From Clavibacter sp. VKM Ac-2873 (GTDB taxonomy: Bacteria; Actinomycetota; Actinomycetes; Actinomycetales; Microbacteriaceae), in contig NZ_JADKRS010000005.1 of the NCBI RefSeq assembly GCF_015351075.1, positions 65,577-129,576 on the forward strand: a stretch of 64,000 bases of DNA. Reading direction: 5' to 3'. The position numbers and the translations under genes were made by a program. The notes beneath the pieces were generated by a model. The model was not told the DNA's origin, did not search any database, and worked only from the letters and a program-made list of their open reading frames with translations. Position 1 is the stretch's first letter; the number at the start of each line of letters is the position of its first letter. This document shows, piece after piece, positions 32,415-41,718 of the stretch.

Positions 32415-33197
32415 TCAGTAGTACTCGCCGTGACGGTAGTCCCACGACGGGAACGACCGCGCGAGCGCCGACATGATGACGTCCACCGCGAGTCCGCGAC
32501 GGATGAGCGTCGGGTTCGGGGTGACCGAGCGCTCGCCGTGCTGCTCCGGGATGAGCGCGCCGGATGCGTCGACCATGGAGACCATGACGCCCTGCTCGTG
32601 GCGGCTCGTCTCGTCGAGGCCCGGCTGGATGGAGGCGACGTAGTCGTCGGCGGCCACGATGACGTCGGCCTGCTGCTCGATGCGCTCGCCGATGCCCTCG
32701 ACGCGTCCGCGGTTGCCCTTGCCGGACGGGTTCGCGGAGCTCGCGAACGCCAGGCGGCCGCTCTTCCACAGGTGCTCGGCGAGCTGTTCGGCGGGGCGGC
32801 CGAAGCGGATCACGAAGCAGCTGGTGCCGCGGCGGTCCATGGCGAGCTGCTGCGCCGTCTCGTCGGGGAGGAGGTGCTTCGCGTCCTCGCGCCACGGGAG
32901 GATGCAGCCGAGGAGCACGTCGGCGTCCCAGTGCTCCTGGTAGAAGGCGAGGATCTCGTCGTTGAGCACGGCGAGCTGCGTCAGCTGCTCGATGCTCGTG
33001 CAGAGCACCACGCCCGGCTTGTCGCGGTTGCGCTGCTTCGCGTCGAACTTGCGCTCGAGGCCGGTGCCGTCGGTCGTCATGAGGATGTAGCCGACCTTGG
33101 TGGCGGCGACGACGAGGCCTCCTGGCGCCTCGAGGGCCCGGGCCGCGCGCTCGTCGAGCGTGCCGTCCCAGGGGATCGTGCGGGTGGTGTCGGTCAT
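32415..33197 (-). CDS. YrdC/Sua5-domain protein in catabolic locus
   Basis: A 260-residue protein with the Sua5/YrdC fold: an early TKVGYILMTTDG strand, K-x-R-like residues in KFDAKQRNRDKPGVVL, and the SSANPSGKG motif that shapes the nucleotide pocket. True Sua5 makes threonylcarbamoyl-AMP for tRNA. This copy sits next to hydantoin-type genes and its N-terminal loop differs from the tRNA enzyme, so it may handle another carbamoyl compound (inference). The ATG at 33197 has GAGAGG upstream. It lies 192 nt after the PucR gene. Confidence 0.78.
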   Translation of the reverse strand: MTDTTRTIPWDGTLDERAARALEAPGGLVVAATKVGYILMTTDGTGLERKFDAKQRNRDKPGVVLCTSIEQLTQLAVLNDEILAFYQEHWDADVLLGCILPWREDAKHLLPDETAQQLAMDRRGTSCFVIRFGRPAEQLAEHLWKSGRLAFASSANPSGKGNRGRVEGIGERIEQQADVIVAADDYVASIQPGLDETSRHEQGVMVSMVDASGALIPEQHGERSVTPNPTLIRRGLAVDVIMSALARSFPSWDYRHGEYY

Positions 33198-33389
33198 GGG
33201 CGGGTGCCTCTCGTGCGTGTGGGGTGGATCCGCCGGCCGGCGCACCTGCGTCGGGGCGGGGCGCGCCTGGCCGCGCGTGCGGCGGAAGAGCGGTGATGTC
33301 GACGGTAGGCGCGCGGGATCGGCGAAGCGGGCGAGCGTCCACAGGATAGCGCGGACGCCGCCTCGGACGGGGGCTCCCGGCGGCCCGGC

Positions 33390-34952
33390 CTACGCTCCCG
33401 CCGCCAGCACCGTGCGGCAGGCGAGGTGCAGGGCGAGGCGCGTCTCGGCGTCCTGCAGGTCGACCTGGAGGATGCGCTGGACGCGCTGGATCCGCTCGGC
33501 CACGGTGTTGCGGTGCACCGCGAGGATCGACGCGGTCTCCGCGACCGACGATTCGGCGTCGAGGTAGGTGGCGAGCGTGGCGAGCAGGTCGCCCGTGGTC
33601 TGGCGGCGCAGCGGGGCCAGCAGCTCGAGGGCGGCGGGCTGGAAGGTGTCGGTCTGGGTCCAGGCGAGGAGGAGCTGGGCGAGGCCGAGCCGGTCGACGT
33701 GCAGGAAGCGGCCCGACTGCGGGCGGGACGCGGCCAGGCGGGCGGCGTCGGCGGCCTCGGCCAGCGACCGGGCGATGCCCGCAGGGCCGTGGTGCACGCG
33801 GCCGACGCCGACGTCGCTCGGCAGGTCGTCGTCCCAGCGCTGGTGGGCGCGGCGGACCGCGCGCGCGGCGTCGTTCGCGGCGGGGACGTCGGGCTCGAGC
33901 GCGAACGAGATCCACGCGGCCCAGCCGTCGCCCTGCTCGACCACGCCGACGTCGAGGCCCTCCGCCGCGAGCGCCTCGATGAGCTCGTAGCGGCGGCCGA
34001 CGTGGTCGGCGTCCTGGCGCGCGACGACGCGGATCCCCATGTGCCAGCCCTCGACGCGCCACCCTAGCTCGAGCGCGCGCCGCAGGAGCCCGGCGCCGGG
34101 GGAGTCGCCGGCCTCGAGGAGCTCGCCGAGGAGGGCGATGCGCCAGCGCGCCTCGCGCTCGTCGATCACGCGGCGGAGCGAGAGGCGCTGCCCGAGCGCG
34201 AGGGCGACGACGGGGAGCGCGGCGGTGACGGCGTCGACCTCGGCGGCGACGGATCCGGGCACCTCGACCGCGATCCAGCTCGGCGCCATGAGGCCCGAGT
34301 CGACGGGCGCCGTGACGAGCGTGCCGCCCTCGCCGACGGGGCGGGCGTCGACGTGCCCGGGGAGGCCGGCGGCGATGGCGGCGTGCGCGGCGGGAGAGGG
34401 CGCTGAGCGCTCGGGCGCGAGCGCGCGGCCGGAGGAGTCGACGAGGAGGGCGGTGCGCCCGAGGGTCGCGGCGGCCGCGCGCAGGGCGTCCGCGGGATCC
34501 GGGCCCGCGTCCGCCACCGCCGCCACGGCGTCGAGCGCGGCGCGGCCGGCGGCGGCCCGCGCGTCGCCGAGGCGGTCGTGCAGGGCGATGGAGGTCGCCC
34601 ACGCGTCGTCGCAGGCCAGCACGACGATGCCGAGGCGGTCCGCGAGGAGCGTCGTCGCGGGATCCACCACGACGGACGCGTCGAGCACGACGGCCGCGAC
34701 GCCCCGGTCGGCGAGGCGGCGCAGTCGCGCGTCGAAGCGCCAGGTGGTCCGCTCGGCGCGGTCGAGGACGACGAGGACGTCGGCCCCGCCGGCCCGGCCC
34801 GCTCCGTCGCCGGCCGTCGCGTCGTCCGCCGGCGCGTCCATGCGCACGCCGCGCACGCCGGAGACGGCGGGATCCGCGGTGCCCGCCACCCGGCGCACGT
34901 CCGCGAGCGACGCGTGGTCGAGCAGCGCGGAGAGGGGGACGGGCCGGATCAC
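33390..34952 (-). CDS. PucR family transcriptional regulator
   Basis: A 520-residue protein with an N-terminal purine-catabolism-type domain (about 1-130), a middle GGDEF-like/CdaR region and a C-terminal PucR HTH (last 60 residues: YLDAESSVAETASILAVHRNTVAERIQRV). Family members control purine, hydantoin or amino-acid use. It starts with GTG in a GTGA overlap with the upstream DUF917 gene and is the last gene of that operon, so it probably regulates it. Confidence 0.9.
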   Translation of the reverse strand: MIRPVPLSALLDHASLADVRRVAGTADPAVSGVRGVRMDAPADDATAGDGAGRAGGADVLVVLDRAERTTWRFDARLRRLADRGVAAVVLDASVVVDPATTLLADRLGIVVLACDDAWATSIALHDRLGDARAAAGRAALDAVAAVADAGPDPADALRAAAATLGRTALLVDSSGRALAPERSAPSPAAHAAIAAGLPGHVDARPVGEGGTLVTAPVDSGLMAPSWIAVEVPGSVAAEVDAVTAALPVVALALGQRLSLRRVIDEREARWRIALLGELLEAGDSPGAGLLRRALELGWRVEGWHMGIRVVARQDADHVGRRYELIEALAAEGLDVGVVEQGDGWAAWISFALEPDVPAANDAARAVRRAHQRWDDDLPSDVGVGRVHHGPAGIARSLAEAADAARLAASRPQSGRFLHVDRLGLAQLLLAWTQTDTFQPAALELLAPLRRQTTGDLLATLATYLDAESSVAETASILAVHRNTVAERIQRVQRILQVDLQDAETRLALHLACRTVLAAGA

Positions 34953-36043
34953 GCGGGAGCACCGACGGCGTCGGATCCGACGTCGACCCGGCCGAACCCG
35001 AACGCCGCGGGCGAGACGGCGGCCAGGCGCTCGGGCGTCGCGGTCCACCACGCGGGCGCGTCGAGGGACACGACCACGACGCGCGTGCCCGGGCGCGCGT
35101 CGTCGACGAGGAGCACGCGGGCCCCGGCCACGGACGTGCCGGGGACGGCGATCACCGCGATGAGGTCGGGCGATGCCGCGACCGGTCGGCCGTCCGCGAG
35201 CGCGATCACGAACTCGTTCTCGGCCTCGAGCCGGATCACCGCGCCCGTCGACTCGTCGACCACGCTCACCGTCGTCACGTCGAAGCGGCCGGGGCGGGGC
35301 GACGTGACCACGTCCGCGATGCGGCCGTGCCCGAGGAGCGCGCCGCCGAGGGCGGCCGCGAGGCCGGCCGGGGTGCCCGCGCCGGCGGCGTCGCGGAGGG
35401 CGCGGCCGAGCCGGATGGCGCGCTCGGCGGTGCCGGGGATGGCGGTGGCGCGGAGGTCGGCGGCCCGCTGCGGCGGCAGGGCGAGCGCCGCCCAGCCGGA
35501 GGAGTGCGCGATCACGAGCCGGAGCAGTGCCTCGACCTCGGCGGGCGTCATGCCGTCGAGCAGCATCGTGCGACCGCCCGGCTCGGTGATGGCGCACGGC
35601 GAGATGTCGCGGCCGGAGACGACGAGGCTCGACTGGTCGATGCGGGGGAGCGCGCGCCCCGTGAGGTCGGCGTCGAGGAGGGGGAGGCCGAGCGTCGAGG
35701 CGGCCGAGAGGGGCGCGAGCCCGTTGACGCCCGCCATCTCGAGCGCCATGAGGGCAGCGGGAGGCGTGCCCGTCCAGCGGGTGAGCGCCTCGACGGCCTC
35801 GGCCAGCTCCGTGCCGGACGGGAGCTTCTCGCGCAGCACCGACGTGGATCCGATGTAGCCCACCGGCACCACGAGGTCGTCCGCGTCGAGGTCGTCGAGC
35901 GCGAGTCCGCGCACCGGCGCGTCCCGCAGCTGGCGGGCGGTGGCGGCCGCGAGGATCCGCGGGTCGCCGCCCCCGCCCGAGCCGAGCAGGAGGAGCCCGG
36001 AGACGAGGTCGGGGAGGTCGTCGACTCCCAGGTCCCGGCTCAC
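34949..36043 (-). CDS. DUF917 protein 2 (S-methyl-thiohydantoin desulfurase-like)
   Basis: A 364-residue DUF917 protein. It has the N-terminal glycine loop LLLGSGGGGDPRIL and ALEMAGVNGL. It is a diverged paralogue of the next gene upstream. Pfam has linked this family with S-methyl-thiohydantoin desulfurase activity (recalled, not checked). The GTG at 36043 fits a leaderless internal promoter (TACCGT then 7 nt); GTG at 36052 is the alternative. The stop is coupled to the PucR gene. Confidence 0.82.
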   Translation of the reverse strand: MSRDLGVDDLPDLVSGLLLLGSGGGGDPRILAAATARQLRDAPVRGLALDDLDADDLVVPVGYIGSTSVLREKLPSGTELAEAVEALTRWTGTPPAALMALEMAGVNGLAPLSAASTLGLPLLDADLTGRALPRIDQSSLVVSGRDISPCAITEPGGRTMLLDGMTPAEVEALLRLVIAHSSGWAALALPPQRAADLRATAIPGTAERAIRLGRALRDAAGAGTPAGLAAALGGALLGHGRIADVVTSPRPGRFDVTTVSVVDESTGAVIRLEAENEFVIALADGRPVAASPDLIAVIAVPGTSVAGARVLLVDDARPGTRVVVVSLDAPAWWTATPERLAAVSPAAFGFGRVDVGSDAVGAPA

Positions 36044-36066
36044 GGGCGTCACGGTAGCACCCGGCC

Positions 36067-37194
36067 CTATGCGCCCGGCGGCTCGGAGAAGTCGTCCACG
36101 GGCGAGCGGACGGGGTCGATGTCGTAGCCGAAGTAGCGGGGCCCGGCGAGCGCGATGCCGCCCGGGCTGTGCCACCGCTCGTCGGCCGGCGCGGAGACCA
36201 CGCGCACGCGCTGCCCGAAGCGGAGCGTCTCCGTCGTGATCGGCTCGCCCGTCTCGCTGTCGAGCACCATGATCAGGTCGGGCGTGGAGGCGACCGGGAC
36301 GCCGTCGATCGACGCGAGCAGCATCTCGTTCTGGAACCCGAGCACGATCACGCGGTCGGCGTCCGCGCCCGTGCCCTGGATCCTGGCCTCGCCCCGTGCG
36401 AAGCCCGCGACGGTGCGCCGCGCGACGTCCACGACCTTGCCGCCCAGCAGGACCGCGCCGCCGAGACGCGCGGCGACCGCCTCGACCGGGTCGACGAGGG
36501 CCTCGCGCGCCTCCTCCACGAGCGTGCCGAGCTCGTGGCAGAGCGACAGGGTGTGCGGCACGAAGGACGCCTTCACCTGGGCGCCGGTCATCGCGTAGTT
36601 CGACATGATCATCGAGCTGCCCATCTGCACCGCGACCGGCCGCGTGAGGCGTTCGGCCCACGCGTTGTCGATGGTGTCGACGACGCCCGTGTTGCCCTTC
36701 TCGTCGGCGAACGACATGGGGGTGGCGCGGATGCCGTCGATGGTCGGGATCACCATCTGGATCTCGGGGAACGCGCGCCCCATCCCGTCGCCGTCCACGA
36801 TGGGCAGGCCCATGCGCGCGGCCGCGACCATCGGGATGGTGGAGTTCGCGCCGCCCACCTCGATGCACGCCACGTGCGTGGGCGTGACGCCCAGGTAGCG
36901 GGCGAGCGAGAGGATCGCCCCCTGCAGCTGCTCGACCGTCGGCAGCTTCTCGACCATCACGGTGGGCGCGCCCATCATCGCGACGGGGATCACCACGGCG
37001 TCGTCCGGGAGCTCGAACGGGTCGGCGAGCGGGATGGGCCCGAGCTCCTTGATCGCCTCGCCCGCGAGCAGCCGGCCGATGTACGGGTCGCCGCCGCCGC
37101 CTGTGCCGAGGATGGCCGCGCCGCGCGCGATGGCGGGCAGGTGCTCCAGCCGGATCTCGGTGAGGCGGGTGCGGGGCACGGTCGTGTCAGACAT
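36067..37194 (-). CDS. DUF917 protein 1 (S-methyl-thiohydantoin desulfurase-like)
   Basis: A 375-residue DUF917 protein with glycine loop AAILGTGGGGDPYIG, the central ACIEVGGANSTIP and GYDIDPVRS near the C terminus. DUF917 genes are typical companions of hydantoinase/oxoprolinase genes. The ATG overlaps the hydantoinase end by 8 nt. Two DUF917 paralogues in tandem suggest a two-subunit complex (inference). Confidence 0.86.
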   Translation of the reverse strand: MSDTTVPRTRLTEIRLEHLPAIARGAAILGTGGGGDPYIGRLLAGEAIKELGPIPLADPFELPDDAVVIPVAMMGAPTVMVEKLPTVEQLQGAILSLARYLGVTPTHVACIEVGGANSTIPMVAAARMGLPIVDGDGMGRAFPEIQMVIPTIDGIRATPMSFADEKGNTGVVDTIDNAWAERLTRPVAVQMGSSMIMSNYAMTGAQVKASFVPHTLSLCHELGTLVEEAREALVDPVEAVAARLGGAVLLGGKVVDVARRTVAGFARGEARIQGTGADADRVIVLGFQNEMLLASIDGVPVASTPDLIMVLDSETGEPITTETLRFGQRVRVVSAPADERWHSPGGIALAGPRYFGYDIDPVRSPVDDFSEPPGA

Positions 37195-38746
37195 TCGCGG
37201 CCTTCCTGATGTCGAGGTCGCCGACGGCCTTGGCGCGGATGCGGATCGCGTTGCCGGGCAGGTACGGGATGGGGAGCTCGTCGAAGTCGACGATCTCCAC
37301 GGTCGAGGGGGAGGCGCCGGCGGCGACCGCCCGCTCGACGGCCTCCTGCCTGGCGTCGTCGAGGGCCTGCTGGCGGGATCCCTCGCTCACGCTGTAGACG
37401 CGGTCGAGCTCGCCGGAGACCTGTGCGATGGCCGCTCCCACGGCGTTCGCGACGGCGAAGTTGTCGGGGCGGTGCACCCGGCCGAGGCCCTCGAGCTCGT
37501 CGGGCAGCAGGATGGATCCGCCGCCCACGGCCACGACGGGCAGCGGGGCGGACGACGTGCGCATGCGCTCCACGACGTCGGCGACGCGCATCGCGATGGT
37601 GTCGAGCACGCGGCGGACGAGCTGCGGCGACAGGTGCGCCACGCACGCCGGATCGCCGACGTCGACCATGCCGGCCGCGACCGCGATGTCCGTGGTCGTC
37701 AGGGTGTCGCCGCCGAAGACGAGCGCGCGGCGCCCGAGCTCGTAGCCGACCGAGTCGGGCCCGACGACGTCGCCGTCGCCGCGCACGAGGGATCCGCCGC
37801 CGATGCCGATGGAGAGCACGTCCGGCATGCGGAAGTTGGTGCGGACGCCGGCCACGCTGATCTCCGCGGTCGCCTCCCGCGGGAACCCGCCCGCGAGCAC
37901 GCCCACGTCGCTCGTGGTGCCGCCGATGTCGACGACCGCGCACGTGCCGAGGCCGGACAGCAGCGCCGCGCCGCGCATCGAGTTGGTGGGGCCCGACGCG
38001 AAGGTCGCCACCGGGTAGCGGCGCGCGAAGTCCACGCCCATGAGCGTGCCGTCGTTCTGCGACAGGTAGAGGGGAGCGGTGATCCCGTGCCCGCGCACCG
38101 CCCGCTCCAGCCCGCCGACGATCTGGTCGGCGAGCTCCCGCAGCGACGCGTTGATGATGGTGGCGTTCTCGCGCTCGAGCAGGCCGATGCGGCCGATCTC
38201 GTGCGAGAGCGAGATGGCGACGTCCGGTCCGAGCTCGGCGGCGAGCACCGCGGCGGCCTCCACCTCGAACTCGCTGTTCACGGGCGCGAAGACGCTGGAG
38301 ATCGCGACGGAGCGGAGGCCGCGCCGGGCGATGTCGGCCGCGTGGCGCTTCAGCTCGTCGTGGTCGAGCGGCGAGATGACCCGCCCGTCGAACTCGTGGC
38401 CGCCGTGGGCGAGGTACCCCGTGCCGCGCACGGCGGCCACGAGCTCCTCCGGCCAGTCGACGAAGGGCGGCAGCGACGCGGTGGCGGGCAGCGCGAGCCG
38501 CACGGCCGCCGTCGGCGCGAGCCGCCTGGCCTCGACGAGCGCGTTGATGAAGTGGGTCGTGCCGATCATGACGCCGTCGATGCCAGCCGGGTCGAACGGG
38601 TGCTGCCGGTCGAGCTCGGCGAGCGCGCCGACGATGCCGCTCGTCACGTCCTGGGTGGTCGAGGACTTGATGCCGACGACCACGCGGTCGCCGTCCATGA
38701 GCACGGCGTCCGTGTTGGTGCCGCCGACGTCGATGCCGATCCTCAT
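37187..38746 (-). CDS. Hydantoinase/oxoprolinase family protein (HyuA-type)
   Basis: A 519-residue protein. The N-terminal ATPase-like fold starts with MRIGIDVGGTNTDAVLMDG, and the phosphate-binding VVDIGGTTSDVGVL is present in the second half. Family members open hydantoin or 5-oxoproline rings with ATP. No separate HyuB subunit is seen. The ATG overlaps the permease stop as ATGA. It is followed by the two DUF917 genes. Confidence 0.9.
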   Translation of the reverse strand: MRIGIDVGGTNTDAVLMDGDRVVVGIKSSTTQDVTSGIVGALAELDRQHPFDPAGIDGVMIGTTHFINALVEARRLAPTAAVRLALPATASLPPFVDWPEELVAAVRGTGYLAHGGHEFDGRVISPLDHDELKRHAADIARRGLRSVAISSVFAPVNSEFEVEAAAVLAAELGPDVAISLSHEIGRIGLLERENATIINASLRELADQIVGGLERAVRGHGITAPLYLSQNDGTLMGVDFARRYPVATFASGPTNSMRGAALLSGLGTCAVVDIGGTTSDVGVLAGGFPREATAEISVAGVRTNFRMPDVLSIGIGGGSLVRGDGDVVGPDSVGYELGRRALVFGGDTLTTTDIAVAAGMVDVGDPACVAHLSPQLVRRVLDTIAMRVADVVERMRTSSAPLPVVAVGGGSILLPDELEGLGRVHRPDNFAVANAVGAAIAQVSGELDRVYSVSEGSRQQALDDARQEAVERAVAAGASPSTVEIVDFDELPIPYLPGNAIRIRAKAVGDLDIRKAANV

Positions 38747-40116
38747 CGGGTCGCCACCTTCCCTGCCGTGGCCGAGGCCGCGTCCGGCGCCGCGACGCCG
38801 GGGGCGGCCTGGTCGGCCGTCTCGGTGCGCACCTCGCCGACGCCGCGGATCAGCCCCGCCTTGCCGAGCACCGCGTAGAGCACGAACGCCGTGATGACGG
38901 CGTTGAGGCTGCCGAGGCCGAAGGTCGCGTAGTAGCCGACGAGCGCGGAGACCACCCAGATCACGAGGCTCACGGGCACCCAGCGCGGGGCGCTCGCCGG
39001 GAGCGTGCCGGCCTCCCGCGAGGCGTCGAGCGCCGGCCGCCAGCTCTTGACGACGAAGTACTCGGCGATCATGATCCCGACGATCGGCGGGAACGCGACC
39101 CCGAGCAGGGTGAGGAACGCGGTGAACTGCCCGAGGATCCCGGCGGCCGCGAGCACCGACCCGATCACGCCGACGACGACCGTGACGAGCGCCCGGTTCA
39201 CCCGCCGCCCGAACACCGTGTCGATGAAGTTCACGACGCCGAGGCCCGACGAGTAGAGGTTCCAGTCGTTGATCTTGATGGTGCCCAGCAGGATCACCAG
39301 CACGCCGACCCAGCCGACCGACGACAGGATGATGGCCGACACGTCGGCCGTGCGCACCGCGTGGGCGAGCAGCACGCCGGACAGCCCCGTGAGGTACTCG
39401 CCGACCGTGATGCTCACGACCGTCTGCTTCACGACATCGGCGGCCGACCGGTTGTAGCGCGTCTGGTCGGGCGAGATGAGCGCGCCGACGATGAAGCCGC
39501 CGGCCACGATCGAGGCGCCCGCGATGATCGACATCGGCGGGCCGGGCGCCGGCTGCGTCAGGAGCTCCGAGATGTCGTGCTTCTGCAGCTCGATCACCAC
39601 GGCCCAGCCCACCAGCAGCAGGAAGAGCGGCACGGCGACGTTGGCGACCCACTGCATGCCGTGGAAGCCGAGCATCACGACCGCCGTGATGATGAGGCCG
39701 AACGCGAGCGACCAGGCCCACACCGGGAGCCACGGCATGATCGAGTGGAGGCCCGACGCGGAGACGCCCGACTGGATCCCGAACCAGCCGATGAGGCTGA
39801 CGCCGATGGCCAGGCCGATGAGCGCCGAGCCGTTGTGCCCGAAGCCCGTCCAGCGCGACAGGATCGAGGTGTTCAGGCCCTCGCGCTGCCCGATGAGTCC
39901 CGTGAAGACGCAGACGACCTCGAGGATCACGGCGCCGATGGTGATGGCCCAGAAGGCATCCCAGAAGCTCATGCTGAAGCCGAGCGTGGCGGCGACGACG
40001 AAGGCGCTCAGCGCCGAGAGCTGGCCGACGCGCTGGGTCGCGATCTGGAACCAGTGGTAGCGCGCCTCCTGCGGGACCCGCGCGAGCGCGTAGTCGTCGG
40101 GTGCGGTGGATGCCAT
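38743..40116 (-). CDS. NCS1 family permease (cytosine/purine/hydantoin type)
   Basis: A 457-residue membrane protein with about 12 TM helices. It has an NCS1-like start (ARYHWFQIATQRVGQL) and the PPIVGIMIAEYFVV region near TM10. It probably brings the ring substrate of this locus into the cell by cation symport. First gene of the operon; the ATG at 40116 has GAGGAG upstream. The ends overlap the hydantoinase start (ATGA). Confidence 0.9.
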   Translation of the reverse strand: MASTAPDDYALARVPQEARYHWFQIATQRVGQLSALSAFVVAATLGFSMSFWDAFWAITIGAVILEVVCVFTGLIGQREGLNTSILSRWTGFGHNGSALIGLAIGVSLIGWFGIQSGVSASGLHSIMPWLPVWAWSLAFGLIITAVVMLGFHGMQWVANVAVPLFLLLVGWAVVIELQKHDISELLTQPAPGPPMSIIAGASIVAGGFIVGALISPDQTRYNRSAADVVKQTVVSITVGEYLTGLSGVLLAHAVRTADVSAIILSSVGWVGVLVILLGTIKINDWNLYSSGLGVVNFIDTVFGRRVNRALVTVVVGVIGSVLAAAGILGQFTAFLTLLGVAFPPIVGIMIAEYFVVKSWRPALDASREAGTLPASAPRWVPVSLVIWVVSALVGYYATFGLGSLNAVITAFVLYAVLGKAGLIRGVGEVRTETADQAAPGVAAPDAASATAGKVATR

Positions 40117-40388
40117 GGGGAGTCTCCTCGGGTGTGGCGACGGGTTGACACAGGGTAGGGATCCGCCGCGGGAGGGCACCATGTGCAGAGTGTCGTGTCG
40201 GGGGCGTGAAGCGGGGCGGAGTGCCCGGGGGGGCTTCCGCCGCCGCCGCTAGGCCGGATGGCCGAGCTGTCGAAGATGTCCGATCGAGCGCGAGGCTGCG
40301 TTGTGGACAGGCCGCCACAGCGACCGCGTGTTGCGTCAGCCTCGTCTCGACGAGGCGACGAAGCCTCGCACGTAGAAGGTAGCCACCC
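40117..40388. other. Divergent intergenic region
   Basis: About 270 nt between the permease start (minus) and the orphan gene (plus). It should carry the operon promoter and the PucR operator, but I can name no clear box. GC content starts to fall from about 40260. Confidence 0.4.
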
Positions 40389-41066
40389 ATGAGGTTTGAA
40401 GCTCGACTCGCGCGCAACTTCCGCACCGGAGCCGTCGCCGCCGCGATCGCTGGAGCGGTCACCATCGCTCTGGCCGTCACGACTGTTGTTCCGTCTGGGC
40501 CGCCAACTCCTGTTCATCATGCGATGTCGAAGTCCGGTGCCGCAGGTACGAACGCGCTTCTCGCCTCTGAGTCCTCCAGTACACAGGGTTCCTCCGTCGA
40601 CCAACTCGATCAGTTGCTGTCGCTACTCGAGTCACTTCCTGCGGACCTCAAGGACGCCGATCCAGCTTCGACTCCCGGCTACGAGCGCCGACTTGCTGAC
40701 GCGATCAACGCCAGGGTCAGCAACGCGTCTGTGCCGGCTCAAACTGCTTCGGAAGCGCTCGTAGTGAGCACGGTGTCCTTTCGCAAGTCGAGCCAGAGCC
40801 CGGTAGGAGGAGTGCCGCAGGTCCGTCTCGCCGCCAACTGGTTCGCGTGCGCGACTGACATCGTCGGCTTGATTGTCCAATACGGCATTCCGGTCGGCAG
40901 GGTCATCGGCTGGATCAAGGAAGCTCGCTCCATCTTCGGTTCGCTGTCGGGGATCGTTCGTGCGATCGCCAGAGGCGACTTCGCAGTGGCCGTCGGCGAT
41001 GACGCTGCTGAGGTGATCGAAGCGTTGCTTGGAGTCGACGGAGTTATCGCAGACTGCTTCGGATGA
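40389..41066 (+). CDS. Secreted orphan protein of lower GC content
   Basis: A 225-residue protein with a long signal peptide (Arg-rich start, hydrophobic 15-34). A Ser-rich region and a helical stretch follow (about 60-95), then a hydrophobic Gly/Ile-rich C-terminal part (IVQYGIPVGRVIGWIKEARSIFGSLSGIV). Two Cys, in FACATD and at the end (DCFG), could form a disulfide. Codons with A/T at third place are clearly more frequent than in neighbours, a sign of transfer. No family is recognised. Confidence 0.7.
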   Translation: MRFEARLARNFRTGAVAAAIAGAVTIALAVTTVVPSGPPTPVHHAMSKSGAAGTNALLASESSSTQGSSVDQLDQLLSLLESLPADLKDADPASTPGYERRLADAINARVSNASVPAQTASEALVVSTVSFRKSSQSPVGGVPQVRLAANWFACATDIVGLIVQYGIPVGRVIGWIKEARSIFGSLSGIVRAIARGDFAVAVGDDAAEVIEALLGVDGVIADCFG

Positions 41067-41091
41067 ACCGATCTAGAAGGAGGGCGCTCTC

Positions 41092-41694
41092 ATGACAGGT
41101 GATCGACCACGCAACCCCGACTCGTGGGAGCCGCCTGGCCTGTGGGCACCCCTGTCAGGACATCTCGTCCTCGGGCTGGTCAAGGCGCCGGTCGTGCTCG
41201 TGCTCTTGTGGCTCGCGACCCTCCTGCCCGCCGTCCCCTCGCGGGGAGTCGGTGACCTGGTGGCGCTCGTCGCCGTGGCCATCAGCGTCGGCGCGTTGAT
41301 CGAGGTCCTGGTCGAGGATCCCTTCGCCCGGCGGCGGAAGCTCTCGTCGCCGGGCGGCTGGGACTTCGCGCTCGTGCCCCCGCTCGTCGCGCTGGTCGGC
41401 GTGGTGGCCCTCGGCTGGCTCATGAGCGGCTCGTTCGCGATGGGCACGGCGGTGGGAGCTGCCTGGGGGCTGGCATCCGCGGTCGGGATCGCCATCGGCC
41501 GCCCGTGGGAGCCCGGCATGACGCAGGACGAATTCTACGGGAAGTACGCCGAGCTGAAGGACATGACCCGCGAGACCTTCGCGCCTGACGTGGAGGAGAT
41601 CCGTCGTCGTGCCGGGGAACGGACCATGCGGAGGTATCGCGCCGCCATCGAGCGGAAGCGGCGGGAGGCGGGTGGGGACGGGGACCCGCGCTGA
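41092..41694 (+). CDS. Small membrane protein
   Basis: A 200-residue protein with about four TM helices (about 25-45, 50-70, 95-112, 118-138) and a charged C-terminal cytoplasmic helix (about 145-200). AAGGAGG lies 9 nt before the ATG, and 25 nt separate it from the orphan secreted gene. GC content is back to normal. Function is unknown; an immunity or accessory role for the upstream secreted protein is possible but speculative. Confidence 0.65.
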   Translation: MTGDRPRNPDSWEPPGLWAPLSGHLVLGLVKAPVVLVLLWLATLLPAVPSRGVGDLVALVAVAISVGALIEVLVEDPFARRRKLSSPGGWDFALVPPLVALVGVVALGWLMSGSFAMGTAVGAAWGLASAVGIAIGRPWEPGMTQDEFYGKYAELKDMTRETFAPDVEEIRRRAGERTMRRYRAAIERKRREAGGDGDPR

Positions 41695-41718
41695 TGCGTC
41701 GCCTCGGCGCGGAACCGC

